A stretch of 64,000 bases of DNA, taken from NCBI GenBank assembly GCA_025757685.1, contig CP107220.1, positions 211,501 to 275,500 on the forward strand. Direction: 5' to 3'. This stretch comes from Oscillospiraceae bacterium. Its GTDB lineage: Bacteria; Bacillota; Clostridia; Oscillospirales; Acutalibacteraceae. The position numbers and the translations under genes were made by a program. The notes under the pieces are model-generated. The model worked only from the letters and a program-made list of their open reading frames with translations, was not told where the DNA came from and searched no databases. Positions 34,315 to 43,219 of this stretch are shown here, piece after piece (the first letter of the stretch is position 1; each line of letters opens with the position of its first letter).

Positions 34315-34405
34315 CTCTTCATTTAATTTCACAAACAAAGTGTCATATATGGCGGCAAATAAATACCTAACTTAAACATAATAAGCCTCTCCTTTAATTA
34401 CACTC

Positions 34406-34636
34406 CTATTTGTTTTCAAACCAAATATCCATTTTGCTTGACTGAGCTTGTCTTTTGTATTCTGTTTGATTTGATGTGCGGGCAGTCCGTTCGGTGTCAG
34501 TTGGTTTTTGGGAAATTTGCCGAGGCTGCTTATTGTTTTGCTGTGCTTGATTTTGAACACTATTCTCTGACGAAGGCGAAGGTGCTTTGTCAAATGTTCT
34601 GAGTATTTCTTCAATTTCTTTTTCTTGTTCGTCCAT
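34406..34636 (-). CDS. Small Gln/Asn-rich hypothetical protein
   Basis: 76 residues from the ATG at 34636, with AAGGAG nine bases upstream. It starts MDEQEKEIEEILRTFDKAPS and continues as a low-complexity Gln/Asn/Ser/Thr region to KMDIWFENK. It may be a truncated or disordered protein left from a mobile element. The composition gives no functional clue. Confidence 0.35.
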   Translation of the reverse strand: MDEQEKEIEEILRTFDKAPSPSSENSVQNQAQQNNKQPRQISQKPTDTERTARTSNQTEYKRQAQSSKMDIWFENK

Positions 34637-34661
34637 TTGATTTCTCCTTGTTCGATTTTGA

Positions 34662-34799
34662 TTCAACGCTGAAAAGCATTGTGTTGCTGCAGGGCTTGTG
34701 ATAAAGGTTTTAAGCGTTAAAAACCACCAGATGCAAATCGCTGTTGTATGCAAAGAAAATCCGCAAAAGGCCAAAGAAAAAAGCAGAAAGCAAGGATAA
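34662..34799 (+). pseudogene. Short plus-strand coding remnant followed by a terminator
   Basis: A 45-codon open stretch without its own start signal ends ...QIAVVCKENPQKAKEKSRKQG and stop. It is followed by a good terminator hairpin (34821-34858). This looks like the tail of a lost gene; I do not recognise the family. Confidence 0.3.
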
Positions 34800-34820
34800 A
34801 AAAGAATCCCGATAACATTG

Positions 34821-34858
34821 AAACGGCAGATGAGAAATCATCTGTCGTTTGTTTTTAT
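34821..34858 (+). terminator. Terminator, plus strand
   Basis: Stem AAACGGCAGATGA/TCATCTGTCGTTT with a GAAA loop, then GTTTTTAT. Confidence 0.75.
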
Positions 34859-34914
34859 CTCTTCAGAAAAGATTCCACCGGTAGAACCGGGGGGTTCATC
34901 AATTGCTAAGCAGT

Positions 34915-34950
34915 CAAAAGGAGTCAAGACATAAAATCTTGACTCCTTTA
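34915..34950. terminator. Terminator after the second DVITTSGG peptide gene
   Basis: 12-bp stem AAGGAGTCAAGA/TCTTGACTCCTT. On the minus strand it is followed by TTTTGACT, so the T-run is modest. It lies directly downstream of the peptide stop at 34955. Confidence 0.65.
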
Positions 34951-34954
34951 CTCT

Positions 34955-35074
34955 TTAGTCGTTCCAATCAGGTGGAGTGACAATCGGTTCATCGCCGCCA
35001 CCGGATGTCGTAATTACATCAACGGCAGCAAACTTTTGAATGTCTGAATCAGGTTTGATATACTTTTCCTTCAT
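34955..35074 (-). CDS. 39-residue peptide of the DVITTSGG family, second copy
   Basis: Starts at the ATG at 35074 with TTAAGGAGGT upstream. It reads MKEKYIKPDSDIQKF at the N-terminus, DVITTSGG at 19-26, and ends GDEPIVTPPDWND. It is homologous to the peptide at 29554-29682 in the first 26 residues, with a different acidic, Pro-rich tail. It lies 50 bases downstream of the M64 peptidase gene on the same strand with no terminator between, so the two may share a transcript. Whether the peptidase acts on it is unknown. Confidence 0.7.
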   Translation of the reverse strand: MKEKYIKPDSDIQKFAAVDVITTSGGGDEPIVTPPDWND

Positions 35075-35124
35075 CTTAATACCTCCTTAATTATTTCATA
35101 TCTAAAATTAAACTGATATGCCGA

Positions 35125-38100
35125 TTATTTGCCTGCATAGGCTTTTGCGGAATTGCCGTAACGCATCATTGCGTCTGTAACTGCTTTTAACTTTGTATCA
35201 GTAACAGTTGCGGCATAGGATTCCACACTGTACTTAAGTGTATAGCTGACTTGCTCATCGCCTTTGTATGCAGTGATAAATACTTCATCACTCATTTGAT
35301 TTGCATAAACACCGTCAAAATAGAAATACCAATAACCGTCTTTGCCTTTTTCAAAATTATCCGGATTTTCGGCATAGGTATATGTCAATGTTCTTGAACC
35401 TATTTTTACTTTGAATGAAAGGTCATCAAGAGTAACATTGGTCATATTCAGCGGTATTGCAATTTCAACCGAATTATTCAGCCTTAATGCCGTACCAAAC
35501 TTTACAAGCCTGTTTTCGCAGGTTTCATAGCTTGCATTCTTTATATTTGTTAAATTCAAATCAGCCGTGCTGCGAAGTGCTTTTTGCTCATCCGTAAGTA
35601 TATCGGTAAGCAAATTATCGGTTTTATAGTTTTGATATACCTGACAAGCCTCGCCGTAATATACCAAATCCACCAGTAAAGTTTTAAGCTTTGCAGAAGA
35701 TGTAGGCTTATTTAGCGTTGACTTAATATAGTCGATTGCACTGTATTTATAAGCATTACCGTTATATGTTACACCGTCTTTGACACCATAGAATGTAATA
35801 CTTACATCATCACCTAAAGCCTGCGGTGAAATACCCGTATAATCAAATATGCAATAAACAATTGAATTTGAAGTTAATGTTTTACCAGACGGATATACTT
35901 TTTCGGTTTTACCGTTTCGGGTAAACTCGGCATACACTTCGTCATAATAATCGACTACATCTTTGGTAATGTAAGTTGCAAGGGTGATACTGCTTTCAAG
36001 CGACAATGCATTACCTCTGCGACGAAGAAGAGCTGTATTCGGTGCCTCTTTTGTTTCACTTTCACCACAAGCGGAGCAAGTACGAGTCTGCGTGCCGTCT
36101 TTATAATCACTTGATGAATTATAAACAGCATCATTATTGTATTTCCAAGCAGACCAAGTGTGAGTGTGTTCTTCGTTTTTATTTTTGTAATAATATGTAA
36201 CAACCGTTCCGTCCGAAACAATAGGCTTGTTCAAGCCGTCAGCCTTTACAAATTTGTAATCAAAAAGTGTTTTTGCCGGTGTTAAATCAAGCTTTGTGCC
36301 GTATGGCACGGTAAATGTTCCGCCGGCAGTGTTTGGAATTTCAGAGCCGTCCTCAAATTTATACTGAATTGAAACGGTTGTGTAGCGCTGTGTTTCCGTA
36401 TTGTCGTCAGCAAGCACATTTCCGTTTTCATCGAGCACCTGAAATGCCACGGTATCGCCGCTCTTAAGCTGTGCATCAGACGGAATTTGATAAATAAGCG
36501 AGCAACTCTTTAAGCCTGAATTAAAGTCGCTTTTGATGTGATCCAAAGCACCGAGCGGCCAGAAATTTGCCTTATCATTCCAAACAGGAATGTCAAAGGT
36601 TTGTACTGTTTGAAGCGGATTCCCCGATGAATCGGTCGCAACGCTTCCGTCGGAGTGCTTAATCCACATTTTGAATTTTAATTGTCGTGCATTTTTATCT
36701 GAAATGTTTTGAATAACAGTTCTAAGCTCGATTTTTTTACCGTTCATATTAGTATTAAATCTGCTTTTGCTGTTGCCGCTCAAAAGTCGGTCATTGCGAT
36801 TATATGTGTAATTATAATATGAACTTGTTTCAAGGTCGGTAAAATCAGACGGCTTTGAATAAGCACCCGTATATTCCTTAACCTCGGGAGTTGCAACATA
36901 AAGGTCTACATCCTTAACAAGCTGAGACATTCGCTTGAAGCCCTGCAAACGGCAAACCTCACAGAATTGATAGTTTGTGTCTCTCATTATGCACTCATAA
37001 CTTGAAACAAGCATTTTTGAGCCGTAAGCATTGCGGCAGGTATATGTGTTTCTAAAACCTAAAAGCTGTCGCCATTTTATCTTTTCCGGGTCTTCAACCG
37101 AGGAAAGATTGAGTGATTTAAGCTCCTTATCGTCAAGCAAATATCCGCCGCTGTATTCATCACCGAGACCGAGCAAACCGTGTCCAAACTCGTGTGCAAA
37201 AGTTTTTGACGCACGATAGCTGTCTGATGGCGAAATGAAATAATGGAAACCGTATTCACGGTTATTATAAGCACCGCCGAAATCATTTGTTGTATTTACA
37301 ACCATAGCGAACTGGGCAATATAATCGTGAACATAATAATAAGGCTCATATTCCGAACCGGACGGAATTGTGTTTGGATCACACTTTTTTTTGATATGAG
37401 CATCGTGAATTTTCTCGATAAATTCAGGACCGATACATCTCTCAAAAATATGATTTTTCCACTGACTTCCGTGGAGATTATTAGAAATAACAGGCGAATT
37501 ATATTTGTCGACTATAACATCAAAGAAGGTGCTTCCACCATTGTCAAAAGTCGATTCGGAAGCTGTGCAAAGAGCGTAAACATTGAATCTGTCGGCATAA
37601 CTGCGATACGGTTCATATTTCATAGCGTCCTGCCAAAGCCGTTTGACATCATTGATGAATTTGCCCTGCTGACTTTTTGTGTATCCCTCGCCGCAAACGA
37701 CAACAACCATATTTTCCGTGTCGCTGCGTGTTTTTTGGATGGTATAAACCGGGATGGTAGGATTAGAATATTTTCTGTCATTTGAATACCACGGGCCGAG
37801 GGTGAGCTGAATGCTTTGCTCGGTGCTGACATTCCAATCGGGATTTGCGTCCTCGGCAGGTTCCGAAATTGTATAATCATCCTCTTGTTTGTTTGGAGCA
37901 GAGCCGATATAAGGGTTGCTTTGTGAGCCGCTGCCGGAAGTTGTAACAAAATATTCGGAATCGAGATAAAATGCAGGTCTTACGCCCAAATCGGAATACC
38001 ACGGAGCATAACGACCGACCTGACCCGATGAACTGATATAACGCATATCGTGGTTGCAGTCGGTAACCGGGGTACGGAGCCAATAGGGCCAAGCCATTCC

Positions 38101-38793
38101 GTCATTATTGTATGCGACATAATAGCCGTTGAGATTTTTCCATACGGCATTTGCTTGCTTAACATCAAGAAGGAATACCTTTTCGGTTGTGGTTTCAAAA
38201 TACGCACTATCGTAATTTATTGCCGCATATGAAATATCGGTATAATATAACAAATCCGAATTTGCGTCTCCGTTAACTATGCCCTTGTTGTATTCGGGAT
38301 GAGAAACGAGAGAACGCTGGGTAACGGTTTTCATTGCCGCAATTTCAGATTTTGAAAAAGCGTTGAGAAAACCCGCTTTTTCGTTGTACGCTCCCACACC
38401 GCTTACATATCCGTCTTTCGGAGGGTTGCCGCAAAGCCAATCGACTTTGCCTTCAGCTGCGGTTGAATTTAACCAAGAACGCATATTGCTGTCTTTCCAA
38501 TAGTTAGAACCGTAATCATCACGCTTATAGCTTCTGCTGTGCGATTTTGAACTGCTGTTGTCATTTGTTTTGGCATCATATGCAAGGGTGTCAATAATTC
38601 TGTCTGCAAGCATAAGCGGTCCGTTATTGTCAATGCTTACACATCGCCAAAGAATTGAGGCATTGTTATACGTGCCCATTTTAACATAGTCACCGACTTT
38701 AATATCCGGCTTTGATGCCGCCTGAACGCTCATCGGCAAAATTGAGATTGCCATGCACAATGCCAACAATATTGCTGTTATTTTTTTCGTCAT
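35125..38793 (-). CDS. Secreted M64-family metallopeptidase with DUF6273-like and MucBP-like domains
   Basis: 1222 residues with a clear signal peptide (KKITAILLALCMAISILPMSVQAA). Residues about 30-280 resemble DUF6273 (DYVKMGTYNNASILWRCVSI, SNMRSWLNSTA, WLRTP). The M64 (IgA-peptidase type) domain carries zinc motif HEFGHGLLGLGDE near 533 and a Cys-rich stretch (CIMRDTNYQFCEVC) near 615. A MucBP-like domain follows near 800-870 (VSIQYKFEDGSEIPNTAGG), then a C-terminal region of unknown type. There is no LPXTG motif, so it is secreted or held non-covalently. Likely targets are host glycoproteins such as IgA or mucin, by family. It has a consensus promoter at 38830-38858. Confidence 0.88.
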   Translation of the reverse strand: MTKKITAILLALCMAISILPMSVQAASKPDIKVGDYVKMGTYNNASILWRCVSIDNNGPLMLADRIIDTLAYDAKTNDNSSSKSHSRSYKRDDYGSNYWKDSNMRSWLNSTAAEGKVDWLCGNPPKDGYVSGVGAYNEKAGFLNAFSKSEIAAMKTVTQRSLVSHPEYNKGIVNGDANSDLLYYTDISYAAINYDSAYFETTTEKVFLLDVKQANAVWKNLNGYYVAYNNDGMAWPYWLRTPVTDCNHDMRYISSSGQVGRYAPWYSDLGVRPAFYLDSEYFVTTSGSGSQSNPYIGSAPNKQEDDYTISEPAEDANPDWNVSTEQSIQLTLGPWYSNDRKYSNPTIPVYTIQKTRSDTENMVVVVCGEGYTKSQQGKFINDVKRLWQDAMKYEPYRSYADRFNVYALCTASESTFDNGGSTFFDVIVDKYNSPVISNNLHGSQWKNHIFERCIGPEFIEKIHDAHIKKKCDPNTIPSGSEYEPYYYVHDYIAQFAMVVNTTNDFGGAYNNREYGFHYFISPSDSYRASKTFAHEFGHGLLGLGDEYSGGYLLDDKELKSLNLSSVEDPEKIKWRQLLGFRNTYTCRNAYGSKMLVSSYECIMRDTNYQFCEVCRLQGFKRMSQLVKDVDLYVATPEVKEYTGAYSKPSDFTDLETSSYYNYTYNRNDRLLSGNSKSRFNTNMNGKKIELRTVIQNISDKNARQLKFKMWIKHSDGSVATDSSGNPLQTVQTFDIPVWNDKANFWPLGALDHIKSDFNSGLKSCSLIYQIPSDAQLKSGDTVAFQVLDENGNVLADDNTETQRYTTVSIQYKFEDGSEIPNTAGGTFTVPYGTKLDLTPAKTLFDYKFVKADGLNKPIVSDGTVVTYYYKNKNEEHTHTWSAWKYNNDAVYNSSSDYKDGTQTRTCSACGESETKEAPNTALLRRRGNALSLESSITLATYITKDVVDYYDEVYAEFTRNGKTEKVYPSGKTLTSNSIVYCIFDYTGISPQALGDDVSITFYGVKDGVTYNGNAYKYSAIDYIKSTLNKPTSSAKLKTLLVDLVYYGEACQVYQNYKTDNLLTDILTDEQKALRSTADLNLTNIKNASYETCENRLVKFGTALRLNNSVEIAIPLNMTNVTLDDLSFKVKIGSRTLTYTYAENPDNFEKGKDGYWYFYFDGVYANQMSDEVFITAYKGDEQVSYTLKYSVESYAATVTDTKLKAVTDAMMRYGNSAKAYAGK

Positions 38794-38829
38794 TGAGTCA
38801 CTTCCTTTATAAGCGATATATTTGCTTTT

Positions 38830-38858
38830 ATTATATCGTAAGGAATAATGTGTGTCAA
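38830..38858 (-). promoter_or_regulatory. Consensus sigma-A promoter of the M64 peptidase gene
   Basis: On minus, TTGACA (38858-38853), 17-base spacer, TATAAT (38835-38830): a perfect match to consensus, placed 37 bases before the start codon. Confidence 0.88.
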
Positions 38859-38939
38859 CGAAAATTCTGTTAATTCTTTGTCAATTTTGCAGCCGGTACA
38901 TTTAATATTATACGAAGAAGAAAATCTTATCAAATATGC

Positions 38940-38975
38940 AAAAAGGCTTCTGCCCAAAACAGGGCAGAAGCCTTA
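38940..38975 (-). terminator. Terminator upstream of the M64 gene, minus strand
   Basis: Perfect 11-bp stem GGCTTCTGCCC/GGGCAGAAGCC followed on minus by TTTTTGC. It ends whatever was once transcribed from the right. Confidence 0.8.
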
Positions 38976-38981
38976 AAAATT

Positions 38982-39338
38982 ATGCGATTTTTAGGTTTAG
39001 TTGCAAGCCAAGGGGGACTATTTCATCTGCCCGAAAACATGTTTTTGAAAAAAGTGTTGCAAAAGCGGTTGAACACAAAGATTTTCATATCCGATAAGCC
39101 TGAATTTTGCGGCGCAATCGGTGCGGGATTGTTTGCCGTTGACAGCGACAGATTGTTGGAAAGGCTCGAATGTAACGCCTTGAACATAAGCCCGAAAAAT
39201 CTTGTGATTTTAATCGGAACGAATGACATCGGCATAGGAGTTCCGACCGAGTACACCTTGAAAAATATAAAAGAAATTTTGCAAAGAACGCAGACACTTT
39301 GCTCGAATACCGCCGTAAAAAGCAGTATTCGGGCATAA
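38982..39338 (+). pseudogene. Fused scraps of a BadF/BcrAD-type activator and an SGNH hydrolase
   Basis: The open frame joins two unrelated pieces. LVASQGGLFHLPENMFLKKV...FCGAIGAGLFA looks like the C-terminal part of acyl-CoA dehydratase-activator ATPases. NLVILIGTNDIGIGVPTEYT is the GTND block of SGNH/GDSL hydrolases. Neither has its remaining domain, and no ribosome binding site is evident. It is best read as a relic of deletions. Confidence 0.6.
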
Positions 39339-39375
39339 AAAAAGCCTCGAAACACGAATGTTCCGAGGATGGCAG
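39304..39375. repeat. Dispersed repeat R3, copy 1 (two hairpins)
   Basis: Shared with 47984-48056. It contains GAATAC...GTATTC and a terminator-like stem (CCTCG-AACA/TGTTCCGAGG) preceded by A-runs. Confidence 0.75.
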
Positions 39376-39459
39376 CAGGTTCAAAATTGAATCCGAATAT
39401 AATCGGATCACTGTTAAACTTGCATTTTATGTTAATCCACGAATAACTTTCTCTGATAA

Positions 39460-39586
39460 GTCTTAAGTCTGCTGAATAATATTCAGCCATACCTTCAAGT
39501 ACATATTCAAGAATTATGCTTTTTGAGCCTTCGCTAATGTTTTCGTTAGCGGATATAATCTTAACTCCGTTTATTCTATTGTCCAT
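39460..39586 (-). pseudogene. Serine site-specific recombinase remnant
   Basis: Reads NGVKIISANENISEG then ILEYVLEGMAEYYSADL, the conserved segment that joins the catalytic domain to helix E in large serine recombinases (usually ...LEGMAEYYSxxL...). Both flanks have lost the family pattern: the catalytic N-terminus is missing and the zinc-ribbon part is replaced by unrelated sequence. It is evidence that a transposon or integrative element once occupied this region. Confidence 0.65.
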
Positions 39587-39659
39587 TTTTTACGGACTTG
39601 TTCAAATCGAATTCCATCCTTTTTGTATGTCTTATCACTTTTAGGCTTGTATGAGAATT

Positions 39660-40271
39660 TTAAGAAATGTTTTTTAAAATCTTTGATTTTTTAACAGTGC
39701 TTACGGTTGCCTGAATTATCGGACCGGAGAGCAAAACGGTGGCAATTGTGCAAATTCCGAATTTACCGCCGAGCAAAACGCCGATAATTACCATTATAAT
39801 ATCAAGAACCATTCGTACGATTTTGATTTTCCAACCGTTTTTTTCGGCAAGCGAAAATGTGACTGCTTCATAAGAGCCCCTGCCGAAATCAGCGGCGGAG
39901 TAAAGCCCCGTTCCGAACGAAAATATAGCAATGCCAAGCAGCATTATAACAAAATTAACCGCTTTAATATTTGTATAATGCTGAATTTTTGTGAATACAT
40001 CTACGAAAAAACTGTAAATGATTTGGTAAAGAATTGTGCCGACATTGATTTGCTTTCTGTCATAGAAAAAGGCAAAAATTATCATTGCCACAGCCACAAC
40101 AAACGACGATGTGCCGATTGACATACCTGTCACATTCGTCAGCCCTTGCCACAATATCGCAAGTGTTGCGCCGCCGAAACCTGCGCCTATTGCAAGCGTA
40201 ATCCCGTATGCGGATATTATTGATCCGATAACGATCAGCAGCGTTTTTGTTGCATATTTTTTAAATTTCAT
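39660..40271 (-). CDS. YczE/YitT-like integral membrane protein
   Basis: 203 residues with five to six membrane segments. The first helix and turn (IISAYGITLAIGAGFGGATLAILWQGL) and the later GIAIFSFGTGLYSAADFGRGSYEAVTF match the YczE/YyaS family, whose members are of unknown function; some are linked to peptide antibiotic production or regulation. It appears complete, ending after a basic tail (KKSKILKNIS). It stands alone among gene scraps. A hairpin (GACTGTAAA/TTTATAGTC, about 40292-40341) lies in its leader. Confidence 0.75.
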   Translation of the reverse strand: MKFKKYATKTLLIVIGSIISAYGITLAIGAGFGGATLAILWQGLTNVTGMSIGTSSFVVAVAMIIFAFFYDRKQINVGTILYQIIYSFFVDVFTKIQHYTNIKAVNFVIMLLGIAIFSFGTGLYSAADFGRGSYEAVTFSLAEKNGWKIKIVRMVLDIIMVIIGVLLGGKFGICTIATVLLSGPIIQATVSTVKKSKILKNIS

Positions 40272-40434
40272 ATGATCACCTACAAAAAAATAAGACTGTA
40301 AACTCTGCTGTTGTGTTCAGAAACAGCAAAATTTATAGTCTTCATCAGCCGAGACAGCTTTATTTTTTTGATTATACACCTGAGCTTTTATGAAGTCAAC
40401 GGTTATAAATATGATTTTCTGTATTCGCTCGGAG

Positions 40435-40569
40435 TTTTGCTCATTTCAATTCGTGTTACGATTTTGATTTAAGCGATGTCTCTCAAAAGTCTCAGTCATA
40501 AATGCCCTAAATCGCACTAAAATGACTTTGGAATTTTGAAATTTGCTGTCTCTTAGAATCTCTCAAAAA
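40435..40569. repeat. 135-base dispersed repeat R1, copy 1
   Basis: Matches 47815-47949 at all but about two positions. The gap 40272-40846 holds this repeat, R2 copy 2 and a terminator; I see no gene in it. Confidence 0.88.
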
Positions 40570-40713
40570 TCTCTCGGAATTTTATTTTTGCTCAGCACGG
40601 CAAATTCGTATGAGGAATTGCGAACCTTACACTGAGGTGTCGAAAAAAGTTCCAAATCCGCATCATCTCTTACAGCAGGGTACTGTGCAATTTAATGACG
40701 AAGAATATAAAAG
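40560..40713. repeat. Dispersed repeat R2, copy 2
   Basis: Counterpart of 34161-34314, fused here directly to R1, which suggests that R1 and R2 are pieces of one longer element. Confidence 0.8.
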
Positions 40714-40777
40714 TTAATTATTCAATCAAATTTAATCCAAACTCAAGTCTCGTATATTCTATTCAATAATTAGGTAA

Positions 40778-40810
40778 CAAAAAAGCGCCGTATTTCTACG
40801 ACGCTTTTGT
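40778..40810 (-). terminator. Terminator of the FIVAR surface-protein gene
   Basis: On minus, AAAAGCGTCGTA/TACGGCGCTTTTTT with a GAAA loop; 37 bases after the stop. Confidence 0.82.
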
Positions 40811-40846
40811 CTTGCTCAGAAGATGGAGCAAGGGAATGTTATTTAA

Positions 40847-42847
40847 TTATCTGTTGTACTTTTTCTTTCTGCTGGCAACCGTTGTAGCAAGGGTTGCGCC
40901 GCCGCTGGCTAACAGTAGGGAAATCCACAGTGCAAGGTTGCTTGTATTGCCAGTCTGCGGACTCTTATCGGATGTTCCCGGTTTGGTGCTGGCAGGCTTT
41001 TTCTCAAGAGCAGCAATCGCATCTTCGATAGCCTTTGCCATCTTGTCTACTTCAGATTGCTCCGTAATATTTTTACCACGGACAACAGCTTTGACAGCGG
41101 TTTTCACACCGGAGAAATCCTTGTAGTCATCCTTCTTCAAAGCGTTTGCTTTGGCAATGGCTGCATCTACCTTAGTATAATCAGCGTCCTTGTATTGCAG
41201 GGCAGCAATGGCATCTTCAATAGCCTTAGCCATTGTATCAACCTCGGTCTGCTCCGTAATATTTTTACCACGGACAACAGCCTTGACAGCAGCTTCCACA
41301 CCGGAGAAATCCTTGTAGTCATTCTTGTTTAGCGCATTTGCTTTGGCAATGGCTGCATCAACCTTTGTGTAATCAGCATCCTTGTATTGTAGGGCAGCAA
41401 TGGCATCTTCAATAGCCTTCGCCATTGCATCAACTTCGCTCTGCTCAGTGATATTCTTGTCACGGACAACAGCATTGACGGCAGCTTCCACGGCAGTGAA
41501 GTCCTTGTACTCGTCCTTGTTCAGGGCATTTGCCTTGTCAATGGCTGCGTCGACCTTAGTGTAGTCGGCAGGTAGATAAGTCATTGCAATGGTCTGCGTA
41601 TGCGTTGCCGCATCGGCGGTGATCGTTATATTGTCGGTGTATGCTTTGCAGTTATCGGCTGTTACCTCAACAGGGTAAGTTCCTGCTTCCAAACTGACAG
41701 AGCCGGTAACCTCCTGACCATTCACTTTAACAACAACATTGGTCAGACCGTCCGGCGTTACAACGAAAGAAACCGGATGGACAGCCTTTGTGATAAAATG
41801 GACATTCTTATAAAGTGCAAAATATTGGGTTCCGCTGGAAAGCAGGTCAATTTCTGTTCCTTCCGAGTCTACGGCTTTTGCATAGTTCAGGTGATAGCCA
41901 TCGGCAATCACAGGCACACTTTCATCGAAAATTGCAGGGATATTATTCTCATTCGTATTCTTTGCATCAATCTCTGCTTCTTCTACAGTGAAGGTGCCGT
42001 TACCGCCCATGGGGTATTTACCGTCAGTGGTTACTTTGGCACCACCCTTGATCAAAATATTGCCTCTTGCCCATAGCGCGCCGTCCGCAGTAGAGGTACA
42101 GTTTACCTGGCCGCCGTTAACCGTCAGATTACCTGCAGCATACAGACCGGGATAATAGCTTGTTGCTTTAACTTTAGATGCAGCAAGCTCAATATCGCCG
42201 CCGTTCCCTTCTTGATCTTTCCAGATATATGCTCCGTTACGTCCGTCCTGAGTCGCCTTAAGCGTAACATCGGCGCCGTTTATAATCTTCAGCCAATGGG
42301 CATCGATTCCGGCATACAAGCCGGTGGAATCCACTGTTGCCCCGTCAATTTCGACCATTCTTCCGGTTATGCCCAATCCGCCTTCAGAGTTTATTATGAC
42401 CCTTGCTTTATCGGAAATCTTGACGTCAGCCCCTGTGCTAATTCCATCGTAGTTTTCCCCGATAACGTTGATCACCAGTGTTCCATCGCCGGTAATCTCG
42501 ACAGAATTGCTGTAATTGAGGTATATTCCCACTCCTCCGCCGGGATCGGTTCGGGTAATACTATTTGTCCCGGTCAACCGTATCTTCAACGTACTGGGGA
42601 TAGTCGTTTTAATACCGTAGTCTGACATGGTGTCGTTGTCAAGGGTAGCATTGTTCAAAAACAAGGTGTGAGTGGTCGGGTCATAACTTACTGTTCCACT
42701 GAAAAGATTATCCTTATTCTCAGATGTGACCTGTACGCCGTCTACCCAGATGTTGTAGACTGTGGGTTCCGCTGCCAGTGCTGTGGCAGGCAGGAGTCCA
42801 GCTACCATTACAATGCTGAGTAGGATTGCAAATAGTTTTTTCTTCAT
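40847..42847 (-). CDS. Cell-wall-anchored surface protein with three FIVAR repeats and an SPQTG sorting signal
   Basis: 666 residues. A signal peptide (KKLFAILLSIVMVAGLLPATALAA) is followed by a repetitive beta-strand region (about 30-340) with many ITGDGTLVI- and VNGGQVNCTS-like turns, suggesting a beta-helix carbohydrate-binding or adhesin domain. A PEGA-like stretch follows near 370-425, then three FIVAR repeats of 71 residues, and a C-terminal sortase signal SPQTGN, hydrophobic helix and RKKKYNR tail. FIVAR modules occur in sugar-binding wall proteins. The motif replaces LPXTG as in many Clostridia. GGAGG precedes the ATG. Confidence 0.88.
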   Translation of the reverse strand: MKKKLFAILLSIVMVAGLLPATALAAEPTVYNIWVDGVQVTSENKDNLFSGTVSYDPTTHTLFLNNATLDNDTMSDYGIKTTIPSTLKIRLTGTNSITRTDPGGGVGIYLNYSNSVEITGDGTLVINVIGENYDGISTGADVKISDKARVIINSEGGLGITGRMVEIDGATVDSTGLYAGIDAHWLKIINGADVTLKATQDGRNGAYIWKDQEGNGGDIELAASKVKATSYYPGLYAAGNLTVNGGQVNCTSTADGALWARGNILIKGGAKVTTDGKYPMGGNGTFTVEEAEIDAKNTNENNIPAIFDESVPVIADGYHLNYAKAVDSEGTEIDLLSSGTQYFALYKNVHFITKAVHPVSFVVTPDGLTNVVVKVNGQEVTGSVSLEAGTYPVEVTADNCKAYTDNITITADAATHTQTIAMTYLPADYTKVDAAIDKANALNKDEYKDFTAVEAAVNAVVRDKNITEQSEVDAMAKAIEDAIAALQYKDADYTKVDAAIAKANALNKNDYKDFSGVEAAVKAVVRGKNITEQTEVDTMAKAIEDAIAALQYKDADYTKVDAAIAKANALKKDDYKDFSGVKTAVKAVVRGKNITEQSEVDKMAKAIEDAIAALEKKPASTKPGTSDKSPQTGNTSNLALWISLLLASGGATLATTVASRKKKYNR
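40990..41570 (-). repeat. Three tandem 213-base repeats encoding FIVAR modules
   Basis: Successive units share DYTKVDAAI(A/D)KANAL and NITEQ(S/T)EVD with a 71-codon period. DNA identity is high, especially between units 2 and 3, so copy number may vary by recombination. Confidence 0.85.
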
Positions 42848-42992
42848 AATAGTTCCTCCATTTTTTAATTGTCCGCTATTTACTTTCTCCGACAGCGGAC
42901 ACGCCGGAGAAGACAGAAGGTTTAACCGGAAAAGATCGATTTGCCGGTCGTGGTTAGGACTTCAATATCAAACCACCATCCTTCCGGCAAAC

Positions 42993-43034
42993 GCAAAAAG
43001 CCGAAGCCAGGGCATAATACGCCCTGTCTCCGGC
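42993..43034 (-). terminator. Terminator inside the leader upstream of the FIVAR gene
   Basis: On minus, GCCGGAGACAGGGC pairs with GCCCTGGCTTCGGC around a 7-base loop and is followed by TTTTTGCG. It lies between the promoter at 43220-43248 and the gene start at 42847, so it is an attenuator or the end of a separate short RNA of about 220 bases. Confidence 0.7.
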
Positions 43035-43219
43035 AATTGGTTCGTTATAAATTGTATGAAATAAGGCTTGATACGCTGAAAAAACGGCGTTATGCTCCTG
43101 CCCAGCCAAGCCGAGCCGACAATGATTGTCGCATTTCCGTTTGTCATAGACAAGTCCGCCTTCCATAATTCCTAAGGCAAAAAGGATATAAATTCCCCAC
43201 TATATAATTATACAAAAGT

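Noticed and set aside
38982..39338. Single intact 118-residue protein
   Set aside because: The two halves match unrelated families, each cut within a domain, and there is no ribosome binding site; treated as fused relics.
40990..41570. Regular 213-base repeats as a possible CRISPR or satellite array
   Set aside because: The repeats are coding, in frame, and encode FIVAR modules; there are no short palindromic repeats with unique spacers anywhere in the window.
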